A stretch of DNA of 64,000 nucleotides from positions 1 to 64,000 of the forward strand of contig CP096134.1 of the NCBI GenBank assembly GCA_023242925.1, in the 5' to 3' direction. The stretch is from Hyphomonadaceae bacterium JAD_PAG50586_4. Lineage in GTDB: Bacteria; Pseudomonadota; Alphaproteobacteria; Caulobacterales; Aquidulcibacteraceae. Under the pieces are notes generated by a model. It saw only the letters and a list, made by a program, of their open reading frames with translations, was not told where the DNA came from and made no database searches. Shown here piece by piece: positions 8,973 through 17,574 of this stretch; the first letter of the stretch is position 1; the number at the start of each line of letters is the position of its first letter. A program made the translations under genes and the position numbers.

Positions 8973-10017
8973 TTACGCAGCAACCACCATCGCATGGGCG
9001 GATTTGGCGGCGACGAAGCAGGTTCCGTCCGCCAACATGCGATGCATGACGACAGCGAGCTTGCGCGCCAGTGCGACCTTGGCTTTCTTCATGCCGGCGC
9101 GCTTGGCGATGTCCATCGCCCAACTCTTTAGATCAGAGCTTTTTGAGCTGCGTGTCAGGATGACGTTGGCCGCTTCGTAAAGCGCGGTGCGCACGCCACG
9201 GTCGCCAGTTTTCGAGATCTCGGCCGGTGATGTCGGTCTCACCAGATTGGTACTTCTTCTGCGTCAATCCAAAATGGGCGCCGACGCTGCGAGACGATCG
9301 AAATCGGCTCGGATCGTCGATCGCCGACACGAATGTGAGCGACACCAACGCCCCTACGCCGGGCGTTGTCATCAAAAGCTTGGTGCGATCATCTTGTCGC
9401 GCCAACGCGTAAACGCGCTTCTCGATAACCTTGAATTCCCGCTCCAACGTGGCGCGGGCCGCCAACAGCGCCTCGGCGATCAAGCACAGTGTGCCGTGGC
9501 CGTTCGCCAGCTCGCGCGCACGTCGTTCAAACGTCCGTGGTGTTGTTACGCCGACCTTGAGACCGAAGCCGCGCAAGATCCCGCGGATGCTCATCTCCAT
9601 GTCGATGCGCCTCGTCTGCAGAAGCTTGCGGGCAGTCAACAGCGCGCGGACTTCCTGCGCAGGCAGCGATTTGCAATGCACCGGTTTGAACCAGCCCAGG
9701 CGCATCAATTGGGCGATGCCGCGGGCGTCCTTGCGATCGGTCTTCACCGGCATGGATTTGAAGGCGTCGTGCACATGGCGGGTTTCCAGGAGCTCCACCG
9801 CCAACCCAGCCGCTTTCATCCCGGCGTACAACCATTGCGACAAGGGGCCGGCTTCAACACCGATCCGCGCTATCGGCAAGCCGTAATCCACGAACCAAGC
9901 CACGAGCGCCTCCGGCTCACTGGCGACCTTCGCTTCTTTGAGAATCTTGCCCTGTCCATCCACGACGCAGACGTAAGAGGCTTCCAGAGAGACATCGATG
10001 CCGGCATAATGGTCCAT
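8973..10017 (-). pseudogene. IS110-family transposase (frameshifted)
   Basis: The N-terminal RuvC-like DEDD domain begins MDHYAGIDVSLEASYVCVVD and includes VEAGP, VKTDRKDARGIAQLMRLGW and a coiled middle part. The C-terminal Tnp domain has TTPGVGALVSLTFVSAIDDP and GLTQKKYQSGETDITGR. The frame then breaks at 9214-9221: the original frame stops at 9133, but the expected ISKTGDRGVRTALYEAANVI and the rest to AAKSAHAMVVAA continue in another frame to 8973. Removing one base from GAGATCTC restores one frame of 348 codons, normal for the family. The start is ATG 10017. Such enzymes use a recombination mechanism guided by an RNA from the element's non-coding end. Confidence 0.85.
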
Positions 10018-10095
10018 GGTGGTCGTCCTTCCATGATGCTTGGCGCAGGCGAAAGCCGGACGCCGTTGACACCATCATTTTGAGGGATGACCACC
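10018..10095 (-). ncRNA. Structured IS110 non-coding end, candidate bridge RNA
   Basis: Nested complementary segments enclose the region: 10018-10028 with 10085-10095 (11 pairs, one wobble), ATGATG 10033-10038 with CATCAT 10073-10078, GGCG 10042-10045 with CGCC 10061-10064, and GGC 10048-10050 with GCC 10055-10057 around a GAAA loop (plus-strand reading). It directly abuts the transposase start, where IS110-group elements encode their guide (bridge) RNA. The role and transcribed strand are inference, and the RNA could extend further right. Confidence 0.4.
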
Positions 10096-10237
10096 TTCGG
10101 CCCAAGGCCTCAGGCTCAACGTCCGCCCGTTACACCATCTTGGCCGGTCGTAAGAGTGTGACGGCGACCAGCTTACTGCTTAACGCGAGCGGCGGGAGTA
10201 AGAGGACATGCTCCCAACATGGCTTCCAAATCGAAGT

Positions 10238-10510
10238 TTAACGATGCGGGTTGGGACAACCTTCCATTTGCAAAATATAGTGCCCAGACTTGGCAATCTC
10301 CGCTTCAACAACAGGATGCGCCTGTTCGCTGTGGCAGAAGGTGCAGCGTTCTGATTTGAGCGCCTCCGCTGTTTCGCCGATCGATTCCAAGAAAGCTCGC
10401 GCACAGCGCAATGCGGTATCTTGGTTGCCGCCGCTTGGCAGGAATACGTCAAAGTGAATCGTCTTTCCCGCCTTGGACGTGGCGTAGGTGTCGTACACAT
10501 CGATGTTCAT
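10238..10510 (-). CDS. DUF2024 family protein
   Basis: The 90-residue protein starts MNIDVYDTYATSKAGKTIHF and has the DVFLPSGG, CTFCHSE and GHYILQMEGCP stretches of the small DUF2024 family. The function is unknown. Cys and His residues in CTFCHSEQAHP could bind a metal, but this is not established. GAGAGGA lies just upstream of ATG 10510. It is divergent from the lipoprotein phosphodiesterase gene, with about 240 bp between them. Confidence 0.85.
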   Translation of the reverse strand: MNIDVYDTYATSKAGKTIHFDVFLPSGGNQDTALRCARAFLESIGETAEALKSERCTFCHSEQAHPVVEAEIAKSGHYILQMEGCPNPHR

Positions 10511-10751
10511 GCGTTCCTCTCTTCTTGACGGCGGCCGCTTAATTTTCGTCTTCTATGCACCATCGGCGGGCTAGGCGGGATTCAGTGTCTTCGCAAGCGC
10601 CACGATTGGGTCCCCTGAGGTGATCTCCGTCGCTCTCGACGGGCCGGACAAACAAGTCGAGAGTGTTGAATATGGCTCGGGGCGGGCAGGCGGGAATTTT
10701 GCCCGACATGGCTCATTGATGTAGGTAGCAGGCGTTTTATTCGGGGCTGTC

Positions 10752-12005
10752 ATGCGAACAATCATCGCCGTTTTCGCTGCATTGGCAGTTGTATTCACAT
10801 CTGCTTGCGTGTCCTCGCCGCAGGAGAGTGCGTCCTATCGCGTGGGCGAGGGCGACGTTCTCGTGCTCGTCTTGCTCGACGGCTTTCGCGCGGACTATCT
10901 TGATCGCGGGCATTCACCGACGCTGAGGGCAATGGCCGACGCCGGTGTGTCCGCTTCGATGCGACCGTCCTTTCCTTCAGTCTCGGCGCCAAACCACACG
11001 ACCCTGGTCACTGGGCGACGCCCCGACAATCACGGCGTGATCGACAATTTGATGATGGATCAAGCGATCCCTGGATGGTTCGGCGCGGGCAACGCAGCGG
11101 TGGATCACGATCCACGCTGGTGGGCGGAGGCGACGCCGCTCTACATCACAGCCACGCGCCAAGGCGTCCGATCGGGCGAGATGTTCTGGTATGGCGCCGA
11201 CATCCCCTATGATGGCGACCTTCCCGCCGACCGGCGCCCTGAGGGCGCACTCTCCCTCAACGCGAAAGTGGATGCGGTCTTGGCTTGGTTCGACCGGCCT
11301 GCTGCGGAACGTCCGCGCTTTGTCGTACTGCCGGTCTTTGAGGTTGATGAAGCGGGCCATGTCTTTGGGCCCAACGCTCCAGAGACAAATGCGGCGATTG
11401 CGGCTGCCGACGCTGCTGTTACCCGGCTCATTGAAGGCCTACGTGCGCGCAACGCCCTCGACGGGGCAAACTTCGTGATCGCCGCAGACCACGGCATGAC
11501 CGAGGTATCAACGGAGCAGCGGGTCATCCTACTCGATGATTTCGTGGATGCCTCGCGCCTCGTGGTGACAACCTACGGCGCCTATATCGGCGTCAATCCA
11601 AGACCTGGCTTCGAAGCGGAAGTCGAGCGCGCCATGCTGCAAGAGCGTGAACACCTCGAATGTTGGAGAAAGAACGAGATTCCCGCGCGCTTTCACTACG
11701 GTGCGCATTGGCGCGTTCCCGCGATCTTCTGCCTTGCCGATCGCGGGTGGCTCGTCATGACGCGGGCGATCGGGGAGGCGGCGCGTGCGCACTACCCGAG
11801 TTTCAACGGCAATCACGGTTACGATCCGGCAGATCCTGAAATGGCCGCGCTTTTCATCGCCAACGGTCCCGCCTTTAGGCGTGGCGTCACCTTGCCTGCC
11901 TTCGACAATGTCGATGCCTATCCCATGATGGCGGAGATGCTGGGTGTTGAGCCGGGTGAACATGATGGCGACGCCGATACGCTAAGAGCGGCGTTGCGGG
12001 AGTAA
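10752..12005 (+). CDS. NPP-type nucleotide pyrophosphatase/phosphodiesterase
   Basis: This 417-residue exported enzyme of the alkaline-phosphatase superfamily has a leader ending VVFTSACVSS (lipobox TSAC). The metal site starts with LLDGFRADYL, the nucleophilic Thr sits in APNHTTLVTGRRPDNHG, and further metal ligands are in DEAGHVFGP, AADHGM and GNHGYD. Together these define the ectonucleotide pyrophosphatase/phosphodiesterase (NPP) subfamily, which cleaves nucleotide or phospholipid phosphodiesters in the periplasm. The length is normal. The next gene starts 29 bases after its stop in the same direction, suggesting an operon. Confidence 0.9.
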   Translation: MRTIIAVFAALAVVFTSACVSSPQESASYRVGEGDVLVLVLLDGFRADYLDRGHSPTLRAMADAGVSASMRPSFPSVSAPNHTTLVTGRRPDNHGVIDNLMMDQAIPGWFGAGNAAVDHDPRWWAEATPLYITATRQGVRSGEMFWYGADIPYDGDLPADRRPEGALSLNAKVDAVLAWFDRPAAERPRFVVLPVFEVDEAGHVFGPNAPETNAAIAAADAAVTRLIEGLRARNALDGANFVIAADHGMTEVSTEQRVILLDDFVDASRLVVTTYGAYIGVNPRPGFEAEVERAMLQEREHLECWRKNEIPARFHYGAHWRVPAIFCLADRGWLVMTRAIGEAARAHYPSFNGNHGYDPADPEMAALFIANGPAFRRGVTLPAFDNVDAYPMMAEMLGVEPGEHDGDADTLRAALRE

Positions 12006-12034
12006 CAGATCTGGACCCTGACGACCCGATTCTG

Positions 12035-13372
12035 GTGCTGAGCAGACGCCGAGCAATAGGCGCGATTGGCGGCGCCGTGCTGGCCGCCCCACAGACTGCA
12101 TGCGCGAGACCGTCTGGGTCAGTGCTCGTGATCGGCGCCGGCATTGCGGGACTCGCCGCTGCGCGGGCGCTGAGCGACTCTGGCCGCGCTGTGACCGTTC
12201 TTGAAGCGCGTAACCGCGTTGGCGGACGCATTCATACAAGCCAGCTTTGGCCGGATGCGCCCATTGATCTTGGCGCTTCATGGATTCACGGCGTCGAGGG
12301 CAATCCGCTGACGGAACTGGCCGTCCAGGCGCGCGCCCAGACCGCGCTGACGAGCTATGACAGTGCGCAATTGCACATCGCGCCATCCCTGCGCGCGCTC
12401 GGCGTGCGTGGTCGCGGAGAAGCATGGGCCAGCCGTGTAGTCGAAGGCGCCATGGAGGCCGCCGAACGCACAGATCGCGATGTGTCGCTGCGGGAGGCGA
12501 TTGATCGCACTAGTCCGCCCGCGCGTCGCTCCCGCATTCAACGCGCGCAACTCGAGTTTCATCTCGCCGGCAACTACGAGCAAGAATATGCTGGCGCCGC
12601 TGAGCACCTCTCTGCCTGGAACCTCGACGACGGCGAGGAATTTGAAGGCGACGATGTGCTGTTTCCCGGCGGATACGATCAGATTACGCGCTTCTTGGCG
12701 CGTGATCTGGACATTCGGTTGAACTCGGTTGTGTCAAAGGTGCGCTGGGATGAGGGCGGCGCCGAACTTGTTCTAAGCACCGGTGAGACACGTCGCGCCG
12801 ATCAGGTGATTGTCACCGTTCCGCTGGGCGTGCTGAAGAGCGGCGCTATTCGCTTCACGCCAGACTTGCCAGGAGACAAGCGCCAAGCGATCGAACGTTT
12901 GGGCATGGGTCTGCTCAACAAGCATTTTTTGCGGTTCGATCGCGTGTTCTGGTCAGCCGAGTACGATTGGCATGAGCTTCTGAAGGAAACGCCGGGCCGG
13001 TGGTCGCAATGGGTGAGTTTGGCGAAGATTGGTGCGCCGGTCCTGCTGGGGTTCACCGGCGCGGACGCAGCGCGCGCCATCGAGCCGCGTGATGATCGCG
13101 CTATTGTGGCCGAGGCGATGGAAGCGGTGCGAGCCATGTTTGGCGCCCGCGCGCCCGAACCGGTCGGGTGGCAGCTGACGCGATGGAGCGCCGATCCATT
13201 GGCGCGAGGATCGTATTCCTTCAACGCCGTTGGGAGCGGTCGCGCCGACAGAGACGTGCTGGCGCGCGCCGAAGCCGGCGGTGTGCTGCGCTTCGCTGGC
13301 GAGGCCTGCAGCAGCGTCTATCCGGGTACGGTCCACGGCGCTTTGCTGAGCGGCCGCGCCGCAGCGCCATGA
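12035..13372 (+). CDS. FAD-dependent amine oxidase, Tat-exported
   Basis: This 445-residue flavin monoamine oxidase-like protein carries a Rossmann FAD site SVLVIGAGIAGLAAARALSD followed by VLEARNRVGGRIHT, a conserved ASWIHGVEGNPL, VTVPLGVLKSG, and a C-terminal FAD-binding stretch LRFAGEACSSVYPGTVHGA. Such enzymes oxidise primary or secondary amines or polyamines to aldehydes with release of H2O2. The leader LSRRRAIGAIGGAVLAAPQT is twin-arginine type, so the folded flavoprotein is probably exported. The start is GTG 12035, without a strong ribosome-binding site. It lies near the exported deiminase and NPP genes; a shared role in scavenging amines is possible but speculative. Confidence 0.87.
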   Translation: MLSRRRAIGAIGGAVLAAPQTACARPSGSVLVIGAGIAGLAAARALSDSGRAVTVLEARNRVGGRIHTSQLWPDAPIDLGASWIHGVEGNPLTELAVQARAQTALTSYDSAQLHIAPSLRALGVRGRGEAWASRVVEGAMEAAERTDRDVSLREAIDRTSPPARRSRIQRAQLEFHLAGNYEQEYAGAAEHLSAWNLDDGEEFEGDDVLFPGGYDQITRFLARDLDIRLNSVVSKVRWDEGGAELVLSTGETRRADQVIVTVPLGVLKSGAIRFTPDLPGDKRQAIERLGMGLLNKHFLRFDRVFWSAEYDWHELLKETPGRWSQWVSLAKIGAPVLLGFTGADAARAIEPRDDRAIVAEAMEAVRAMFGARAPEPVGWQLTRWSADPLARGSYSFNAVGSGRADRDVLARAEAGGVLRFAGEACSSVYPGTVHGALLSGRAAAP

Positions 13373-13381
13373 GGCGGCTTC

Positions 13382-13470
13382 GGCGAGGGCGCGCCGCTCT
13401 GACAAGAATGGCGCGACCGGGTGGATTGGAGCGAGCCGACCGTCGGCGAAAATTGTCTGACGGCGCGCGG
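13382..13470. repeat. Dispersed repeat A, copy 3
   Basis: It begins GGCGAGGGCGCGCCGCTC and contains GATTGGAGCGAGCC and GTCGGCGAAAATTGTCTGAC. It aligns with the copies near 301 and 4654 and lies between the amine oxidase stop and the TetR gene. Confidence 0.5.
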
Positions 13471-13486
13471 TTGGTTCAAATCAGTC

Positions 13487-13506
13487 TTTCGCTGGATCCA
13501 GCGAAA
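13487..13506. terminator. Perfect 20-bp palindrome between convergent genes
   Basis: TTTCGCTGGATCCAGCGAAA forms an 8-bp stem with a GATC loop. It sits between the convergent amine oxidase and TetR genes, so a bidirectional terminator is plausible, although neither side has a clear T-tract. Confidence 0.35.
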
Positions 13507-13556
13507 TTCTCGTCCGCCTCCAGCATTCAAGTACGGGGCTGTTGTGGCATCACCCG

Positions 13557-14194
13557 TCAGCCAGATCTCTTGCCGCCGAACGCGTTTGCGCGCGCCAGTT
13601 CGACCGCGCGTTTGGGGGAGACGCCGAGACCGGTGAGCCCAAGCACAAGCATATCCGCGAGCCGCTGGCCGGCATCGCGCGCAGTCGCGCGGCGATCAAG
13701 CGCGCTCAACATGAGAGCCTGACAGAGACCGAGCCAGTAGAGCACGCCATGTCGCGCTGCTTCCGGTCGCAAAAAGCCACGCGATACGGCCGCATCGATG
13801 TCGGCGCGCAGGCCTTGGTTGAGCGGGTGCTCGCGCATCGTTGGCGATCCCAGGCTCCGCAGCAACGCCATGCTTCGCTTGGGCTGTCTGATCGCGAATT
13901 CCAAGCCGACTCGCATGCCGCCCGCGATGCGCTCAACCGGATCGCCCACGTCCTTGTTCGCCTCGGCGACCAGGTGCTCCAATCCAACCCTGACTTCGGT
14001 GGCGATGGCGACAGCGAAGTCGTGCTTGTCGCCGAAATGGTTGAAGAAACTGCCTTTTGCGACTCCGGCGGCTGCGACCACATCATCGATGGGAATTGCA
14101 TCGATCGGACGATCGACGAGCAGGTCGAGGCCGGCGGAAATCAAGGCGGCTCGAGTGCGCGCAGCGCGGGGGAAAGCTCGGTCTGGCTGGCCAT
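13557..14194 (-). CDS. TetR-family regulator (frame break near N-terminus)
   Basis: The body is a typical TetR repressor: a helix-turn-helix in PIDAIPIDDVVAAAGVAKGS and FFNHFGDKHDFAVAIA, followed by an all-helical ligand domain of about 140 residues. The uninterrupted frame runs from a TTG at 14144 to the stop at 13557. The family's first residues lie in another frame that begins at ATG 14194 (MASQTELSPALRA) and joins the body if one base is added in a GC run near 14155. It is divergent from the VOC/FAH operon, and two matching operators lie between them, so it very likely represses that operon and itself. Confidence 0.82.
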
Positions 14195-14207
14195 GCCATC
14201 TTTCTAC

Positions 14208-14250
14208 TTGACTATCCGGTCATTTGCAATCTATGTGACCAAATAGTCAA
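14208..14250. promoter_or_regulatory. Paired TetR-type operators
   Basis: Two sites of the form TGAC-N6-GTCA lie at 14209-14222 (TGACTATCCGGTCA) and 14236-14249 (TGACCAAATAGTCA), 27 bp centre to centre. They are inverted copies of each other, with 13 of 15 positions matching when one flanking base is included. They sit in the 78-bp gap between the divergent TetR and VOC genes, ending 23 bp before the VOC start codon. Confidence 0.75.
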
Positions 14251-14272
14251 ATAAGAGTCGGGAGGAGCGGCG

Positions 14273-15292
14273 ATGGCGGTCATCAAGATCGAAGATATCG
14301 CGCACGTGCGCTTCGCGGCGCCCGATCTTTCGTCGATGCGGTCGTTTCTTGAAGATTTCGGCATGGTCTGTTTCGAAGCTGGCGGGAGGTTGTACGGGAG
14401 AGGCGCTGACGGTCGGCCGTTCGTGCATGTGACAGAACCGGGAGAAGCAAAGTTCCTCGCAGTCGGGTTTCGCGCCGAGACAATTGCGGATCTGGAGAGC
14501 CTTGCGGCCCATGAGGGCGCGAAGGTGGAGGACTCTGCCGAACCAGGTGGAGGCAAGATCGTTCGCCTCACCGACCCTGACGGCTACGGCGTTGAGATCG
14601 TTGCAGGCCAGGCAAAGGGAGAGGAGCTGCGCGGCTTCGCTGACCAGCCGCGGAACACGGTGATGGCGCGCTCGCGCCAGCGTACGGCAGTGCGGCTCGA
14701 ACCTGGTCCAGCACACGTTCGCCGCATTGGCCATGCGGTGCTCAGGGTGCGCGACTTCCGTGCGTCGGAGACATGGTACAAGGAACGCTTCGGCTTCTTG
14801 ACGTCTGACGAGGTCGAGGCGGCGACAAATGTGCCCGTCGGCGCTTTCATGCGGTGCGACCGTGGCGAGAAGCTCGCAGATCATCACACGCTTTTCCTCG
14901 CCCAATTGCCGGGCGAGCTTGGCTTGCTGCACGCCGCGTTCGAGGTCGCTAACCTCGACGACTTAATGCTTGGGCACCAGCACCTGAAGGCAAAGAAGCG
15001 CGAGCCCGCTTGGGGCGTCGGCCGTCACATCATGGGCAGTCAGATTTTCGACTATTGGAAAGACCCGTTTGGCAACGAACTCGAACATTGGACCGATGGC
15101 GACCTCTTCACCGCCGCTGATCCACCGCAGAAAATGCCAATGAGCGCGCTGCTCGCTGTGCAATGGGGCAGTCCCCATCCGATGTTTGCGGGCAAGGCGT
15201 CGCCCGGGCCTAGCCTGGCCTCCTTCATCATGGCGTTGTGGTTGCGCCTCCAACGTCTGTTCCGCCGCCAACCGAGAGGAATCTCTACATGA
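14273..15292 (+). CDS. VOC-family protein, extradiol-dioxygenase-like
   Basis: The 339-residue protein has two vicinal-oxygen-chelate modules. Module one spans residues about 6-115 (IAHVRFAAPDLSSMRSFLED to DPDGYGVEIV); module two spans about 145-280 (RRIGHAVLRVRDFRASETWY, LLHAAFEV, HIMGSQIFDYWKDPFGNELEHW). His in IGHAVL, His in LLHAAF and Glu in ELEHW are the expected iron ligands of type I extradiol catechol dioxygenases. A ring-cleaving dioxygenase acting on a catechol is therefore likely, with the substrate unknown. GGAGGAG lies at correct spacing. The C-terminal 60 residues are an extra hydrophobic/basic tail. It is the first gene of the TetR-controlled operon and overlaps the next gene (ATGA). 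Confidence 0.82.
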   Translation: MAVIKIEDIAHVRFAAPDLSSMRSFLEDFGMVCFEAGGRLYGRGADGRPFVHVTEPGEAKFLAVGFRAETIADLESLAAHEGAKVEDSAEPGGGKIVRLTDPDGYGVEIVAGQAKGEELRGFADQPRNTVMARSRQRTAVRLEPGPAHVRRIGHAVLRVRDFRASETWYKERFGFLTSDEVEAATNVPVGAFMRCDRGEKLADHHTLFLAQLPGELGLLHAAFEVANLDDLMLGHQHLKAKKREPAWGVGRHIMGSQIFDYWKDPFGNELEHWTDGDLFTAADPPQKMPMSALLAVQWGSPHPMFAGKASPGPSLASFIMALWLRLQRLFRRQPRGIST

Positions 15293-16128
15293 GACTCGCG
15301 ACCTATAGAGCAAATGGGCAAACGCGCACCGGCATCGTTGTCGACGAGCGGATTGTCGACACTGATGTTGCAGGCGCGATGATCGATCTCATCCGGGATT
15401 GGCATGCGCATCGGCCCGGCCTCGAAGCGAAAGCTGCGGCAGGCGGTGGCGTGCTGCTGTCCTCGGTCAAGCTTGAGGCGCCTGTCCGGCGCCCCGGCAA
15501 GATATTCGCCATCGGGCTCAACTATGCCGACCACATTGCAGAGAGCAAAGCAGAGACGCCGCCGAACCAGGTGTGGTTCACCAAGGCGCAAACCTCCATC
15601 AACGGGCCACACGATCCAATCCTGATCGCCAAGACCGGTCCATTCGTCGATTACGAGGTCGAACTTGTCGCCGTGATCGGCAAGGGCGGACGCAGTATTA
15701 GCAAGGCTGATGCGTACCGCCATGTGTTCGGCTATTGCGTCGGCAACGATGTGACAGAGCGCGTCTGGCAACACCGCACGCCGCAATGGTCGCTCGGTAA
15801 GTCGTTCGACACCCACGCGCCGATCGGCCCGTGGATCACCACTGCCGACGAAATCGCCGACCCGCACGCACTGGGCCTCCGCTGCTTCGTCAACGGCGAG
15901 AAGCGGCAGGAGTCCAACTCAAAACACCTTGTCTTCAACATCTGGGACCAGATCGAGCATCTGTCGCAAGCCATGACCTTGGAGCCGGGTGATCTCATCT
16001 TCACCGGAACGCCTGGCGGCGTCGGCGTGGCGATGGACCCACGCCAATTTCTGAAACCCGGCGACATGGTGCGCTGCGAGGTCGACGGGCTGGGCCATAT
16101 CGAAGGCGTTCTGGCGGCGGAGGACTGA
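15289..16128 (+). CDS. Fumarylacetoacetate hydrolase family protein
   Basis: The 279-residue protein has the FAH core: KIFAIGLNYADHIAES, metal-ligand Glu residues in VDYEVELVAVIGKGGRSISK, FGYCVGNDVTERVWQ, GKSFDTHAPIGPW and FTGTPGGVGVAM. Members cleave C-C bonds of 2,4-diketo acids or act as hydratases/decarboxylases in aromatic meta-cleavage pathways. ATG 15289 overlaps the VOC stop by four bases, so the two are coupled. With the upstream ring-cleavage-type VOC enzyme this suggests opening of an aromatic ring followed by hydrolysis of the product. Confidence 0.9.
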   Translation: MRLATYRANGQTRTGIVVDERIVDTDVAGAMIDLIRDWHAHRPGLEAKAAAGGGVLLSSVKLEAPVRRPGKIFAIGLNYADHIAESKAETPPNQVWFTKAQTSINGPHDPILIAKTGPFVDYEVELVAVIGKGGRSISKADAYRHVFGYCVGNDVTERVWQHRTPQWSLGKSFDTHAPIGPWITTADEIADPHALGLRCFVNGEKRQESNSKHLVFNIWDQIEHLSQAMTLEPGDLIFTGTPGGVGVAMDPRQFLKPGDMVRCEVDGLGHIEGVLAAED

Positions 16129-16130
16129 GT

Positions 16131-17231
16131 TTGGCGAACGCCCACAAAATAAGAGTTGCGATTGTCGGCGGCGGCTATGGCGGTTACGCCCTCGCCATCC
16201 GCCTCGATCCGCATGTTGATGTGATCTTGATCGATGCGCGCGAGGCTTTCGTTCACAACGTGGCGGCGATCCGCGCGATCGTCAATCCGACACTCACACG
16301 GCAAATCGTTATTCCGTACGACCGGCTGTTGAAGCGGGGCCGCTTCGTTTGCGGCCGAGTCACTGAAATTCATGAGGGCGGCGTTCGCCTCGCGGACGGA
16401 CCTGCGATCGAAGCGGACATCGTCGTCGCTGCAACCGGTTCGCACTATGCAGCGCCGTTCAAACCGCAGGGCGACAGCGTTGCCGACTTTTCCGCGCGGT
16501 TAGCGGAGGTCTCCGCGCAAGTCAAAGCCGCCGATCACGTGGTGATTGTGGGTGCGGGCGCTGTCGGCGTTGAACTCGCCGGTGAGATCAAGGCTGTCTA
16601 CGCGGACAAGCACGTTGCGCTGCTCTCATCCGCCGATCGATTGTTTCCGAGCTACCCCGCCAAACTGCACGCTGGGCTGGTGCGGCGGCTCAAGGCGCTC
16701 GGCGTGGACCTTCATCTCGGCGACGGCGCAAAGAGTCTTGAGGCAACGGATCGTCCCTGGGCCGGCGATGTGACGTTGGAAAGCGGCGCGCGTCTCTCCG
16801 GGCTGATCTTTCCAGCCATCGGCACGCGCATCGCCGAAAGCCCCGTGCACGCTTTGCCCGGCGTTACACGGCGCCAGAACGGACAGGTCGAAGTCGACGC
16901 ATGGCTGCGTCCATCGCGTTTGCCCAATGTCTTTGCGCTCGGTGACATCGCCGAAACAGGCGACGCAATGACGGTGGTGGGTACGACGCGACAGGCGCCG
17001 TGGTTGGCAAAGACCTTGCGCCAGATCGCATCCGGAAAGCGCGTTGCGAAACTGAAGCGTTACACGCCCTGGCCGGTGCCTCCGATCCTGCTGCCGCTCG
17101 GGTCTGGGCGTGGTGTCAGCGTGTTGCCGCTCGGCAAATCGGGCATGGTAGTCGGCGACGGAATGACCTCCTCGCTCAAAGGCAAGACGCTCTTCATCCC
17201 GCGCTATCACGAGGAGTTCGGAAGGGCATGA
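16131..17231 (+). CDS. FAD/NAD(P)-dependent oxidoreductase, FSP1/NDH-2-like
   Basis: This 366-residue pyridine-nucleotide-disulfide-type oxidoreductase has a FAD dinucleotide fold VAIVGGGYGGYALAIRL and a second nucleotide site VVIVGAGAVGVELAGEI. The C-terminal FAD motif is LPNVFALGDIAETGD. It lacks a redox-active CxxC, which points to the AIFM2/FSP1 or type-II NADH dehydrogenase side of the family. Such enzymes reduce quinones with NAD(P)H. The start is TTG 16131, three bases after the FAH stop, with GGAGG before it. It is the third gene of the TetR-controlled operon and could reduce a quinone to the catechol or hydroquinone used by the VOC enzyme. Confidence 0.85.
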   Translation: MANAHKIRVAIVGGGYGGYALAIRLDPHVDVILIDAREAFVHNVAAIRAIVNPTLTRQIVIPYDRLLKRGRFVCGRVTEIHEGGVRLADGPAIEADIVVAATGSHYAAPFKPQGDSVADFSARLAEVSAQVKAADHVVIVGAGAVGVELAGEIKAVYADKHVALLSSADRLFPSYPAKLHAGLVRRLKALGVDLHLGDGAKSLEATDRPWAGDVTLESGARLSGLIFPAIGTRIAESPVHALPGVTRRQNGQVEVDAWLRPSRLPNVFALGDIAETGDAMTVVGTTRQAPWLAKTLRQIASGKRVAKLKRYTPWPVPPILLPLGSGRGVSVLPLGKSGMVVGDGMTSSLKGKTLFIPRYHEEFGRA

Positions 17232-17574
17232 TCGGCGATTGCCAGCTCGTAGTCGGTTCGGGGCCCGAACAGCGGGATTTGAGAAACCCTGCCATCGGCG
17301 ACAGATTGACGTGGCCGGAATTCTCGGCCAGGCCGCCTTGTAGCCAACAATGAACGCCGACGAGAAAGCGAGAGCCGCGCGGGGAGGCGCGTGAGCGCTC
17401 CGAGCGATGCAGGGATTGGCTCAAGACCCTAATGCTGCCTGGAGTCCGGGAATTTGTAGACACGCAATTACGCGCGTATCGCGCTGGAGAGCCAGAACGT
17501 GGCGATCAACACAAGCGCGATTGCACCGGCGACCGGGTGAATGAGCTTGGTCATATGCTTTGCCCCGGGAACGG
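17232..17574. other. Intergenic, nothing recognised
   Basis: This stretch separates the plus-strand operon from a minus-strand gene, so transcription converges here. No gene, repeat or strong terminator was recognised. Confidence 0.4.

Larger units (their letters stand above)
8973..10100 (-). mobile_element. IS110-family element 1
   Basis: The element consists of a DEDD-type IS110 transposase gene (8973-10017, minus strand) and a highly structured non-coding stretch just upstream of its start (10018-10095). Exact ends were not determined because IS110 elements lack conventional long inverted repeats. The right limit given simply includes the structured segment. Confidence 0.65.
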
